NCBI GenBank assembly: GCA_021777035.1
Contig: JAIQZR010000185.1
Span: 1-52,476 of the forward strand
Origin: Candidatus Scalindua sp.
GTDB lineage: Bacteria > Planctomycetota > Brocadiia > Brocadiales > Scalinduaceae
Reading direction: 5' to 3'
DNA: 52,476 bases
Below are positions 28,285 through 36,313 of the stretch, piece by piece (the first letter of the stretch is position 1; each line of letters opens with the position of its first letter). The notes beneath the pieces were generated by a model. That model searched no databases. It was not told where the DNA came from and worked only from the letters and a program-made list of their open reading frames with translations. Made by a program: the position numbers and the translations under genes.

Positions 28285-28398
28285 TAAAGCATATTTGTTT
28301 ATAAGTTTTTAAAATATAAGTGTTAATGCCAAAATTCAGTTAATTATTCCGTATTGTCAATGCAACTTAGCATATATGAGAATAAGGATCCACTATAA

Positions 28399-28416
28399 AC
28401 GAGAACATGATTTCCC
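28399..28416. promoter_or_regulatory. Second, degenerate enhancer-like site UAS2
   Basis: ACGAGAACATGATTTCCC shares most bases with the core of UAS1 (ACGGGAACAGTGTTTCCC), keeping GAACA and TTTCCC at the same spacing. It lies about 75 bp before the -24 element. Paired sites of unequal strength are usual for enhancer-binding proteins. Confidence 0.55.
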
Positions 28417-28490
28417 AATTATTCGAAATATTGCCTTTCTGAAATTGCAAAACATATATAAGTGTTGCCGTATAAAGCACTTATTAAATA

Positions 28491-28505
28491 TGGCACACTC
28501 GTTGC
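28491..28505 (+). promoter_or_regulatory. Sigma-54 (-24/-12) promoter
   Basis: TGGCACACTCGTTGC matches the consensus TGGCAC-N5-TTGC exactly. It lies 61 bp upstream of the first hsp20 ATG, reads rightward, and faces the sigma-54 activator gene across the intergenic region. It is the only exact match I found in a visual search of intergenic DNA. Confidence 0.9.
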
Positions 28506-28565
28506 GACCAAGATAATTGAAAAGAAGAATTTTCTCGATTTTAACAATTTGAAAGGAGGTCTCAG

Positions 28566-28985
28566 ATGTTATTACCAGGAGCACTTGAAGCACTATTAGG
28601 GTTACAGGAAGCAATGGGCCGTTCGTTTAATACCGGTTTTTTTGATAGTGCAACAACGAGTCGAGGCGTGAATCCACCGGTCAACATCTTTGAAAAGGAT
28701 CGAGAGATGGTTCTGATTGCGGAATTGCCTGGTGTAAAAAAGGAGGACGTGAATATAGAAGTAAAAGGAAACACATTACGACTTTCAGGAGAACGTACCA
28801 TAAAGTACGGTGAAAATATCAGCTACCACCGTGTTGAACGCAACTCCTCGAAATTTGACAGGACATTGAGACTGCCGATTAACGTTGAAGCCGATAAGGT
28901 AAACGCGGAGTATAAAGATGGTCTTCTCATTCTTTCTCTGCCACGTGCAGAATCAGACAAACCAAAACAGATTACGATCCAATGA
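28566..28985 (+). CDS. Small heat-shock protein Hsp20 (class A of pair 1)
   Basis: A 139-residue alpha-crystallin-domain chaperone that holds unfolding proteins. The domain spans about 40-130, with VLIAELPGVKKEDVNIEV, SYHRVERNSSKFDRTLRLP and the A-x-x-x-G-L-L motif as AEYKDGLLILSLPRA; ITI close to the C-terminus is the I-x-I anchor. AAAGGAGG gives a very strong SD. It is the first gene after the sigma-54 promoter. A paralogue of closely similar sequence opens the pair at 41617. Confidence 0.95.
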   Translation: MLLPGALEALLGLQEAMGRSFNTGFFDSATTSRGVNPPVNIFEKDREMVLIAELPGVKKEDVNIEVKGNTLRLSGERTIKYGENISYHRVERNSSKFDRTLRLPINVEADKVNAEYKDGLLILSLPRAESDKPKQITIQ

Positions 28986-29005
28986 TTATTTGAAAGGAGG
29001 ATATC

Positions 29006-29416
29006 ATGAGTAAGGAAACGAAAGATATAACAAAAGCTGAAAACAGGAAGCCGGAAAAAACCGAATATGCCGGAGAGAGAACCGTACCAGGGAAGTATTA
29101 TATTCCTAAGACTGATATTGCAGAGACGGAAAAAAGCCTTGTGGTAACTATGGATGTTCCGGGAGTACGAAAGGAAAATGTCAATATCACTCTTGAAAAT
29201 AATAATCTGGAAGTCGATGCTAAAATAGACCATTCACCTTATGAAAATCTCAATCCGGTATATACCGAGTACAATGTAGGTCATTATGCCCGAAGGTTCA
29301 CCGTATCAAACATTATTGATGCGGCAAAGATTGACGCGAGTCTCAGTGATGGAGTATTGACCCTGACATTGCCAAAGGCAGAGGACTCTCTGCCAAGGAA
29401 GATTGAGATTAAGTAA
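29006..29416 (+). CDS. Small heat-shock protein Hsp20 (class B of pair 1)
   Basis: A 136-residue alpha-crystallin-domain protein with a charged N-terminus. TDIAETEKSLVVTMDVPGVR begins the domain, and YENLNPVYTEYNVGHYARRF replaces the usual E-R-x-x-G-x-F segment, a mark of this second class. SDGVLTLTLPKAE and a final IEI close it. AAAGGAGG precedes the ATG, 20 bp after the first hsp20. The two may form mixed oligomers. The paralogous partner lies at 42061. Confidence 0.93.
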   Translation: MSKETKDITKAENRKPEKTEYAGERTVPGKYYIPKTDIAETEKSLVVTMDVPGVRKENVNITLENNNLEVDAKIDHSPYENLNPVYTEYNVGHYARRFTVSNIIDAAKIDASLSDGVLTLTLPKAEDSLPRKIEIK

Positions 29417-29551
29417 TTAAGATTGGCATAAGGTTTCTTTCAGTAAGTAACAAGGAATGGATGATTAAATTGAGTCATCGTTATAACGTAAATCGAAATA
29501 ATTCTTTTACATCGTAAAACTTTAATTTTTTAACAAAAAGGAGGCATTTAG

Positions 29552-30568
29552 ATGAATGTAATTCGTAATCTTTTTCTCAATCGAAAAAATAATGCAATTA
29601 TTGCCGTATTGATAATACTGGCACTAACCATATGTGCTAGTTCTATTGTCGTAGCTTCAGATAAGACAATAGAGAGTGAAGTGAAGCAACAGGATAAGTC
29701 AACCATTAAGACAGGGAGCGGCGAGCGTTATCATACCACCGTAGAACAGCACACTGAAGGGACTTTGTCTGCACAGGATTTACATCAGGTATCACTGTTA
29801 ACTTCCCGTGTTGTCAATCACCTGAACGATGCGGTAACAGAACTTCTCGATCAGAACTCGGAAGCTGCAAAGCAGGAGATCGACAATGCTCAGAACCTGA
29901 CGAAGGTTGTGAGAGACTTACTCCCCGTAACAACGGTAACGACATCTGTAAAGGATGCAAGTGGAAAAGAGGTATACAAGGATATTGATAAAGTCCAAGA
30001 CGACAAGATATCCCTGTATAGTGGCATGATTGCCATGGAAGTTGTTCAACCGATCATTGATGCCAAGGAGAATGAGGTTGCTATTAAGGGTCTAAAACTC
30101 GCGGATGCCGATATTATTCATACGTCGGTTCTTGCAGACCTTAGTTATATTGAACGAAAATTGAACCGTGCGGAGGCATTACTGAACAAGCCGGATGAAG
30201 CACTGGCCCAACTGGTACTTGCGCAATCAACAGGTGTGGAGTTCGTTGTTAATGAGAGTGACGACCCGCTTATAGAAGTACAGCATGCATTGAGGCTGGC
30301 AGAACGCATGGTTGAAGAGGGCAAACATGAAGCCGCACAGGTGAACTTGAAGCTGGCTCAAATCCAGTTGGAGACATATTGGCCTCTGGTGGACAAAGAG
30401 GCAGCTATTGCTGTAAAGCAGCTTGAGGATGACATCACTGCCCTGGTACCAAAGGTTGAAGAAAAAGGAGCGGCAGCGAAGATACGCAAGTTCTGGGAGC
30501 GGGCAGTCAATTGGTTCCACGAAAATCCAAGTGAAGCTCATATTGTAGAGAATGAATCAGAAGAGTAA
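29552..30568 (+). CDS. Exported YfdX-like helical protein
   Basis: A 338-residue protein with an N-terminal signal or anchor (IIAVLIILALTICASSIVVA). The rest is rich in helices of the YfdX kind: repeated A-L-x-x-L-D-x-N-x-x-A-A-K-Q-E-I segments (LNDAVTELLDQNSEAAKQEI), LKLADADIIHTSVLADLSYI, and a second matching block (HALRLAERMVEEGKHEAAQV). YfdX proteins accompany hsp20 and acid or envelope stress genes in several bacteria; their role is unclear. AAGGAGG is a strong SD. It follows the hsp20 pair by 135 bp and probably extends the sigma-54 unit. Confidence 0.65.
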   Translation: MNVIRNLFLNRKNNAIIAVLIILALTICASSIVVASDKTIESEVKQQDKSTIKTGSGERYHTTVEQHTEGTLSAQDLHQVSLLTSRVVNHLNDAVTELLDQNSEAAKQEIDNAQNLTKVVRDLLPVTTVTTSVKDASGKEVYKDIDKVQDDKISLYSGMIAMEVVQPIIDAKENEVAIKGLKLADADIIHTSVLADLSYIERKLNRAEALLNKPDEALAQLVLAQSTGVEFVVNESDDPLIEVQHALRLAERMVEEGKHEAAQVNLKLAQIQLETYWPLVDKEAAIAVKQLEDDITALVPKVEEKGAAAKIRKFWERAVNWFHENPSEAHIVENESEE

Positions 30569-30823
30569 GGTTGTATAAATTCACAATGAAAAGAAGTAGT
30601 GGTTAAAAGAGACGCCGGGGTTAGAGTTCTACCCAGGCATCCACGACCGCTTTGTAACGTTAGGAAATTGTCAATGTATTGAATCGTCACGAAGTGGAAA
30701 CACTGAGATTTCCAGTAGTTGTTAAGAATAGACGGAGGGTAAGAAACTGTTTTAATAGTAGCATCTACAAATAGAGTTTTTACCTCCGTATAAACGTTAA
30801 TTTAATGAGAAAGGAGGCCTACT
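30569..30823. other. Gap between the YfdX-like gene and third hsp20
   Basis: 255 bp with no ORF and no -24/-12 match. The third hsp20 may have its own promoter here, but none could be assigned. Confidence 0.3.
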
Positions 30824-31330
30824 ATGGCTTGGCGGGATTTAATAACATGGAACAGGAAGAAACCGCAGCAGATACAACCAGAGCTTCAACATCCTGTTGC
30901 TACGCTTCATAGAGAAGTGGACAGATTATTTGATGATTTTTTTAGAGGTTTCGACAGATTTCCTTCCCTGCCTTTTATGGAAGAGAGGTTAGCCGAGTTT
31001 TCACCAAAGGTTAATGTAAGTGAAAATGACAAAGAGATTGAAGTTGCGGTAGAGGTACCGGGAATGGATCAAAATGACGTTGATATTTCCCTTAGAGACG
31101 ATGTGCTCACGATCAAGGGAGAAAAGAAACAGGAAAAAGAGGAAAAGGATAAAGAGTATTACCATGTAGAGCGAAGTTATGGATCTTTTTATCGTTCTTT
31201 GCAGGTTCCCTGCGAAGTTGATCAGGAGAACATCAAGGCGGCTTTTAAGAAAGGTGTACTCAAAATAAATCTGCCTAAGAGTACGAAAGCACAGGAAAAT
31301 GTGCGAAAGATTGAAGCTAAATCTGAATGA
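30824..31330 (+). CDS. Small heat-shock protein Hsp20 (third type)
   Basis: A 168-residue Hsp20 with the fuller N-terminus found in many bacterial relatives (LHREVDRLFDDFFRGFDRFP). The alpha-crystallin domain starts FSPKVNVSENDKEIEVAVEV and includes YYHVERSYGSFYRSLQVP and AAFKKGVLKINLPKS; the C-terminal tail is charged, and no I-x-I is clear. It differs from the two paired classes, so it is not a recent duplicate. AAGGAGG precedes ATG. A 10-bp-arm hairpin follows. It lies between the YfdX-like gene and htrA. Confidence 0.95.
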   Translation: MAWRDLITWNRKKPQQIQPELQHPVATLHREVDRLFDDFFRGFDRFPSLPFMEERLAEFSPKVNVSENDKEIEVAVEVPGMDQNDVDISLRDDVLTIKGEKKQEKEEKDKEYYHVERSYGSFYRSLQVPCEVDQENIKAAFKKGVLKINLPKSTKAQENVRKIEAKSE

Positions 31331-31344
31331 CAGTGAAGAGATTT

Positions 31345-31373
31345 TGTGGGGGAGCGTATTTGTCTCCCCCACA
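31345..31373 (+). terminator. Terminator-like hairpin after the third hsp20
   Basis: TGTGGGGGAG (31345-31354) and CTCCCCCACA (31364-31373) form a perfect 10-bp stem with a 9-base loop, 14 bp after the stop codon. The T-run is absent, so termination is likely but not certain. Confidence 0.7.
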
Positions 31374-31743
31374 GCGTATGTCTAAATAAGTCTTGTTACC
31401 ATATTCAACTATGGTAGGTGGAGATTGTGTGTTCTCACTGATTACCGTAGATTGACAGCGCATTGACTATCAACTCAAATATGTATCAAAGTAACATTTT
31501 TAATTGTATAGCAAAATACAAAAAAAGAGTATGTAAAGCGACCTTATGCGTATTAATTATTTAGGACAATAGTATTGAATAAATTCCTGCATGGGTTAGG
31601 AATTAAAACTGAAAACATCGTGGGAACAAATTTAAAACTGTGGTTGTATAAAAATTCGACTAATTTTTATTTACGATAACCCTTTGAGACGCATAATAAA
31701 ATTTGTGCTCCAGTAAATACTTATAATTTTTAAGGAGGTTGTG
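31374..31743. other. Intergenic region before htrA
   Basis: 370 bp without an ORF. A small hairpin (TACCATA/TATGGTA, 31397-31416) is visible. A promoter for htrA should lie here, but no sigma-54 or heat-shock-type consensus stood out. The SD AAGGAGG lies at 31732-31738. Confidence 0.35.
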
Positions 31744-33228
31744 ATGAAAACAAATTCTATTTTACGGCTTTTGTTATTGCTGTTTTTGTTTATATTTATT
31801 GCGCTACCTGTCCATGCTATAGAAGATAGCGGTGTAAAAAACCTGCGCCAGACCGGTAAGGCTTTTGCCTCTGTCGCGCGGGAGGTATCACCTTCGGTGG
31901 TTTTTATACAGGTCGAGGCTAAAGCTTCCGGTAGCGCGATTACCGGCTTTCAGTTGCCTTTTGGCAATGAGTGGCCATTTGAGGATGATCTGTTCAAACG
32001 TTTCTTTGGGGACAAATTCCCTGGCATTCCCCGGGATCCACGCTCCGATAAACCACGAAACGAAAACCGTACCATAGGACAGGCTTCCGGGTTTGTGTTT
32101 TCAGCAAAGGACGGATTTCTATCCGATAAGACATACATCCTTACCAATAACCACGTTGTGGAGAATGCTGACAAGATCCGGGTGCAATTCCAGGATGGTT
32201 CTGAATATGACGCTGAAATCACCGGACGTGATCCTCAGTCAGATGTTGCGGTTATAGAAATCAAAAACAGTAACAAACCAACAGTCAAACTGGGAGAGTC
32301 TTCTGAACTTGAAGTCGGAGAGTGGGTCGTAGCCATTGGAAACCCATTTGGGCTGAGCCACACCCTCACCGTTGGTGTGGTTAGCGCAAAGGGGCGTACC
32401 AGTATAGGTATTAATGACTACGAAGATTTCATCCAGACAGACGCGGCAATTAATCCTGGTAACTCTGGCGGACCACTGGTCAATCTGGATGGTGAGGTTG
32501 TGGGTATTAATACTGCCATATTCAGTCGCAGTGGAGGGTATATGGGTGTCGGTTTCGCTATACCGATAGACCTAGCCAAGGAAATCGCTAACCAGTTGAT
32601 CGATACCGGTGAGGTAATGCGTGGTTACCTTGGAATCGTGATTCAACCGCTCACATCCGACCTTGCCAAGTCCTTCGATATTAAAAAGAGCAAGGGTATA
32701 CTCATCTCACAGGTAACAGATGACTCTCCGGCAGAGAAAGCAGGTTTACGCCAGGGAGATGTTGTCATTGCCTATCGTGGTAAACCGGTAACAGATGTTG
32801 GTACTTTCCGTAACAAAGTAGCGCTCACGCGGCCAGGCAACCAGGAAGAACTTACTATCCTAAGGGATGGAAAACAAAAAACCCTTACTGTGACCATTGG
32901 TAAACTTACTAAAGACAAGATTATTGCACAGTCCTCTGCTCAAAGTGCGGAGAATCTTGGCTTAACGGTACAGACGCTTACACCAGAGCTGTCTGAACAA
33001 TTTGACACCAAAGAAGGTAAAGGTGTAGTGATAACGGAAGTCAAACCTGGATCAATCGCGGCAATGGCGGGCATTAATTCCGGAACTGTGATCATGCAGG
33101 TAGACAGAAAACCAGTAAAAAATGCTACCGAGTTTAAGCGTGCGGTCGAGAAAAGTAGCGGTGACAGGAGTGTACTGCTGCTTCTTAAGAGAGGCAATAT
33201 GCATCAATATGTGGTATTGAACTGGTAA
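31744..33228 (+). CDS. htrA: Periplasmic serine protease HtrA/DegP with two PDZ domains
   Basis: 494 residues: signal peptide (LLLLFLFIFIALPVHA), then a trypsin-like domain with the triad His in TNNHVVENA (about 135), Asp in SDVAVIEI (about 166) and Ser in GNSGGPL (about 241). Two PDZ domains follow (about 290-385 and 400-490; VTDDSPAEKAGLRQGDVVIA, VKPGSIAAMAGINSG). DegP degrades or refolds damaged envelope proteins. GTG at 31741 is also possible, but AAGGAGG spacing favours ATG at 31744. Its place among hsp20 genes makes it part of the stress island. Confidence 0.96.
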   Translation: MKTNSILRLLLLLFLFIFIALPVHAIEDSGVKNLRQTGKAFASVAREVSPSVVFIQVEAKASGSAITGFQLPFGNEWPFEDDLFKRFFGDKFPGIPRDPRSDKPRNENRTIGQASGFVFSAKDGFLSDKTYILTNNHVVENADKIRVQFQDGSEYDAEITGRDPQSDVAVIEIKNSNKPTVKLGESSELEVGEWVVAIGNPFGLSHTLTVGVVSAKGRTSIGINDYEDFIQTDAAINPGNSGGPLVNLDGEVVGINTAIFSRSGGYMGVGFAIPIDLAKEIANQLIDTGEVMRGYLGIVIQPLTSDLAKSFDIKKSKGILISQVTDDSPAEKAGLRQGDVVIAYRGKPVTDVGTFRNKVALTRPGNQEELTILRDGKQKTLTVTIGKLTKDKIIAQSSAQSAENLGLTVQTLTPELSEQFDTKEGKGVVITEVKPGSIAAMAGINSGTVIMQVDRKPVKNATEFKRAVEKSSGDRSVLLLLKRGNMHQYVVLNW

Positions 33229-33300
33229 GCCTTGAAGATTATTTTCTGCTAAGAGTGAAAAAATGTAGAAAAAAGTACAAAGGATTGAAGTAAAGGTTCT

Positions 33301-33335
33301 TACTATGAGGACTCTTTATAGTTACCCTCATAGTA
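33301..33335 (+). terminator. Hairpin downstream of htrA
   Basis: TACTATGAGG (33301-33310) pairs with CCTCATAGTA (33326-33335): 10-bp perfect arms, 15-base loop, 72 bp after the stop. No T-run follows. Likely a 3' end or an operator. Confidence 0.5.
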
Positions 33336-33390
33336 TTGCAGAATAAAGGAACTAAAAACAGGGAGTGAAAAAAACAATAAAAACATAAAG

Positions 33391-33804
33391 ATGGTATATG
33401 AGGGATCATGAATAACTTTTTTAATTAAAAGGAGGTAGAAGATGTTTAATAAAAAAAAATTACTATTTAGCATGATAAATTTTATTTTTGTTATTAGCGT
33501 TACTAGTAGACCGGCTATGTCTAGAGAAATACTTTATGGCAAGGTCAATATCAATACTGTCGACAGGCACGAATTAGTTACGCTTGGCGGTGTAGATTTC
33601 GCTAAAGCAGACGCTATTATAAAGTACCGTAAGACTATTAGAAATTTTGAAACGGTAGAAGAATTTTTGAATGTTCCAGGAATTAGTAAGGACATTTTTA
33701 ACATAAATAAAGACTTTATTACTGTTCAACCTGGTAAAAAGTAACGCCAGGAGAGTAAGAAACAGATTCAAAAAACTGTATATTATGGTTCCCTCATATA
33801 CCAT
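33391..33804. repeat. 15-bp inverted repeats bracketing the HhH gene
   Basis: ATGGTATATGAGGGA at 33391-33405 is exactly reverse-complemented at 33790-33804, with one small protein gene between. The spacing of 414 bp resembles a minimal cassette or MITE carrying cargo. No flanking duplication was recognised. Confidence 0.75.
33442..33744 (+). CDS. Secreted helix-hairpin-helix (ComEA-like) protein
   Basis: A 100-residue protein with a signal peptide (LLFSMINFIFVISVTSRPAM) and a ComEA-type HhH domain: VNINTVDRHELVTLGGVDFA, KADAIIKYRKTIRNF, EEFLNVPGIS. ComEA-like HhH proteins bind DNA outside the membrane, in competence or in unknown roles; the domain is also used for protein contacts. No other competence gene is present. 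AAAAGGAGG is a strong SD. The gene sits inside a pair of 15-bp inverted repeats, between htrA and a carboxypeptidase relic. Confidence 0.85.
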   Translation: MFNKKKLLFSMINFIFVISVTSRPAMSREILYGKVNINTVDRHELVTLGGVDFAKADAIIKYRKTIRNFETVEEFLNVPGISKDIFNINKDFITVQPGKK

Positions 33805-33829
33805 TTTCTGAGTAGCCCTAGAAAACATA

Positions 33830-34066
33830 GTGAAATATTTCCTTAAGACTGATTTGCCATATCTACTCTTAAATGAAGAGGTTTTTGAATCGTGGAATTG
33901 GAGGTCTGGGATTCAAGGGCAACAGGGGTTTGTCGAAGCAGCAGCGGATCTGAAACAGGCAATGTACCTGAATCCTCATATGAAGGAGTTGATTCAACAT
34001 GGTGTATTCGATGGAGTAACTTATTGGTTAATACTAAGAAAAACAAAAAAAGAATTCTTAGTATAA
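33830..34066 (+). pseudogene. Fragment of an S10-family serine carboxypeptidase-like protein
   Basis: A 78-codon open stretch with a GTG start. DLPYLLLNEEVFESWNWRSG and QGFVEAAADLKQAMYLNPHM followed by I-Q-H-G-V-F-D-G-V-T match the C-terminal half of S10 peptidases, where the sequence normally continues to D-L-A-T-P and the catalytic His region. After FDGVT the frame diverges into an unrelated tail (YWLILRKTKK). The Ser and His active sites are both outside this piece. There is no SD. It is a relic rather than a gene. Confidence 0.6.
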
Positions 34067-34136
34067 GTAAACTTTTGGTAAATATTCACTAGGAAGTTTT
34101 TGTGAGTAATATGTTCATCAAGAAAGGATGTTCGTA

Positions 34137-34739
34137 ATGTTAAAATATCAGATAACTATCGGTGTATTATGTTTTGCCCTCGGTGCTGCGGTAATATTTG
34201 CTGTACAAAACTATAGAACCAATGGAAAACATGACATTAATACAAGGGATAAATTATCCAATCATGAAGAACGCATGGATAAAACATTTGATTCCTTCTT
34301 TAATGATGATTTTTTCAGGTCTAGTAAATCTCCTTTTGAAGAAATGAGGAGAATGCAGGAGAGTATGATGAGGCAGTTCAATCAGGACGATGATGATTCG
34401 GGCGGTGGGATTTTTGGTTCTTGGTTTAAGAAAAGGTTTGGTGGGGGAGAGCCTGGAGATATTCAAACGAGAGAAGATGAGGACTTTATCTACTACGACG
34501 TTATTATCAAAGATCTTTCCAATAAAAAACTCGATATTCGTGTGGAAGATGGGCAGATAAAGATTTCTGGAACCGTAGAAAAAAGGTCTGATGATAAGGG
34601 TAAAAATACAAACTCCAGCAAGTTTTACCGCTCAACATTTCATCGCTCATTTCCTGTTCCTTATGGCGTTGATAGTGATAGGGTACAGATGGAACAAGAC
34701 GGTGAGAAGATTATTATCAAATTGCCTAAAGTTAAATGA
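34137..34739 (+). CDS. Membrane-anchored Hsp20-like protein
   Basis: 200 residues. An N-terminal transmembrane helix (ITIGVLCFALGAAVIFAVQN) is followed by a phenylalanine- and acid-rich linker (FDSFFNDDFFRSS, MRRMQESMMRQFNQDDDD) and a divergent alpha-crystallin domain at about 110-200 (FIYYDVIIKDLSNKKLDIRV, FYRSTFHRSFPVPYGVDSDR, GEKIIIKLPK). This is a small-heat-shock fold tethered to the membrane, facing the periplasm by the usual topology rule (inference). Start ATG at 34137 is favoured over 34128 because AAAGGA lies eight bases upstream. It ends the stress block before the ABC operon. Confidence 0.8.
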   Translation: MLKYQITIGVLCFALGAAVIFAVQNYRTNGKHDINTRDKLSNHEERMDKTFDSFFNDDFFRSSKSPFEEMRRMQESMMRQFNQDDDDSGGGIFGSWFKKRFGGGEPGDIQTREDEDFIYYDVIIKDLSNKKLDIRVEDGQIKISGTVEKRSDDKGKNTNSSKFYRSTFHRSFPVPYGVDSDRVQMEQDGEKIIIKLPKVK

Positions 34740-34841
34740 GTGCCAAGGTATTAATTAAAAATTTTTAGATTTTTGGGAACCTAAAAGGTGTAAATTGTGT
34801 TTAAATGACCTGATATAATTTAGGTGATATAGATAATAAAT

Positions 34842-35552
34842 ATGATAAGCATAAATAAACTGAGTCGAAATTTCGGGTCGATTGTAGCAGTTAGCGGTGT
34901 TTCCTTTGATGTCGGTAAAGGAGAGGTGTTAGGTTTTCTCGGCCCTAATGGAGCGGGCAAGAGTACGTTAATGAAAATGTTGGCCTGCTTTTTAAAACCT
35001 GACAGCGGCACCGCTACTGTCTGTGGGCACGACATTTTAGAGAATCCGGTTGAAGTAAGAAAATCGATAGGTTATTTGGCTGAAAACGTATCGTTATATA
35101 ATGAAATGACAGTTGGTGATTTCTTAAACTTTGTATGTGATGCAAGGGGCATTAAACGCAATAACCGAAAGCAGGCGTTAGATCGAATAGTTCCAATGTG
35201 TTCAATCGAATCGGTATATTACCAGACAATCGAAACTCTCTCGAAGGGGTATAAACGCCGTGTTGGATTAGCGCAGACCCTGATTCATGATCCGGACGTC
35301 CTGATCCTCGATGAACCTACAGACGGTCTCGATCCTAATCAAAAGCATGAGGTTCGGAGGCTAATTAACCAAATGTCAAAAGATAAATGTATTATTGTAT
35401 CTACCCATATACTTGAAGAGGTAGATGCCGTCTGCTCCAGGGCAATTATTATATCAAAAGGAAAGATACAGGCAGATTCTACACCTGAAAAGTTGAAGGC
35501 AGAGTATAAATGTGGTCTGGATGAAATTTTTCGTAAGATTACCAAGACGTAA
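34842..35552 (+). CDS. ABC transporter ATP-binding protein (GldA-like)
   Basis: A 236-residue ATPase of the ABC-2 exporter type: Walker A GPNGAGKSTLMKML (about 43-56), signature in LSKGYKRRVGLAQTLIHDP, Walker B VLILDEPTDGLDP and the switch His in STHILEEV. It powers the permease encoded next. The neighbours, a permease, a GldG-like protein and a DUF4340 protein, make up the conserved set called gliding-associated ABC system in Bacteroidetes and also present in non-gliding bacteria. It is co-directional, with 29 bp to the permease. The substrate is unknown. Confidence 0.9.
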   Translation: MISINKLSRNFGSIVAVSGVSFDVGKGEVLGFLGPNGAGKSTLMKMLACFLKPDSGTATVCGHDILENPVEVRKSIGYLAENVSLYNEMTVGDFLNFVCDARGIKRNNRKQALDRIVPMCSIESVYYQTIETLSKGYKRRVGLAQTLIHDPDVLILDEPTDGLDPNQKHEVRRLINQMSKDKCIIVSTHILEEVDAVCSRAIIISKGKIQADSTPEKLKAEYKCGLDEIFRKITKT

Positions 35553-35581
35553 GAGGTTTAATTTAAATAGGAATCCAATAA

Positions 35582-36313
35582 ATGCATAGCTTTTACGCCG
35601 TATTCAAAAGGGAGTTAAGGTCTTATTTTACCACACCTGTTGCATATGTATTCCTTGTTGTTTTTCTTTTCTTGTCAGGATATCTGACTTTTAAGCAGGG
35701 GTTCTTTGAAATAAGGCAGGCAGATATGCAGGTGTTTTTTATGAACATGCCTCTGCTGTTTGTCTTCCTGGTTCCTGCGGTGTCTATGCGCCTGTGGTCT
35801 GATGAGCGAAGAATCGGATCTGTCGAGCTGCTCCTTACCCTGCCGATTACGATAATCCAGGCGGTTTTAGGTAAGTTCTTTGCCGCATGGCTTTTTCTCG
35901 TGATAGCGCTTGCGTTAACTTTCCCGATGGTAATCACGGTTAGTTTTTTAGGTGATCCCGATGCAGGATTAATAATCATGGGATACCTGGGTAGTGTGTT
36001 AATGGCTGGCGGTTTTCTTGCTATCGGTTGTTTCTTTTCAGCTGTGAGTAAAAATCAGGTGATCAGCTTTGTCCTTTCAGTAGTCGTCTGTGCGATACTC
36101 ATATACATAGGAATGCCGACAACCCTTAACTACCTTTCAATATTTTTACCTGCAGGCCTGGTTTCCACAATTGGAGGCATGAGTCTTCAATCACATTTTG
36201 AATCTATCCAGAAAGGAGTTCTGGGGTTTAATGATATTTCTTACTTCATTTTGTTGATTATCGGATGGATTGCAGCATGTAGTTTTATGTTAGACGAAAG
36301 GAAAACCAGTTAA
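35582..36313 (+). CDS. ABC-2 type permease
   Basis: A 243-residue integral membrane protein with about six hydrophobic segments (YVFLVVFLFLSGYLTF, VFFMNMPLLFVFLVPAVSM, AAWLFLVIALALTFPMVITV, FVLSVVVCAILIYIG). RLWSDERRIGSVELLLTLPI is the typical ABC-2 cytoplasmic loop. It forms the channel of the GldA-like exporter. AGGA precedes the ATG. Its stop overlaps the start of the GldG-like gene by one base (TAATG), so the genes are translated together. Confidence 0.9.
   Translation: MHSFYAVFKRELRSYFTTPVAYVFLVVFLFLSGYLTFKQGFFEIRQADMQVFFMNMPLLFVFLVPAVSMRLWSDERRIGSVELLLTLPITIIQAVLGKFFAAWLFLVIALALTFPMVITVSFLGDPDAGLIIMGYLGSVLMAGGFLAIGCFFSAVSKNQVISFVLSVVVCAILIYIGMPTTLNYLSIFLPAGLVSTIGGMSLQSHFESIQKGVLGFNDISYFILLIIGWIAACSFMLDERKTS

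Noticed and set aside
28233..28565. CIRCE (HrcA) operator at hsp20
   Set aside because: No TTAGCACTC-N9-GAGTGCTAA. The palindrome present has a different core and spacing.
29417..29450. Second sigma-54 promoter before the YfdX-like gene (TTGGCATAAGG)
   Set aside because: The -24-like GG is present, but the GC at -12 is missing.
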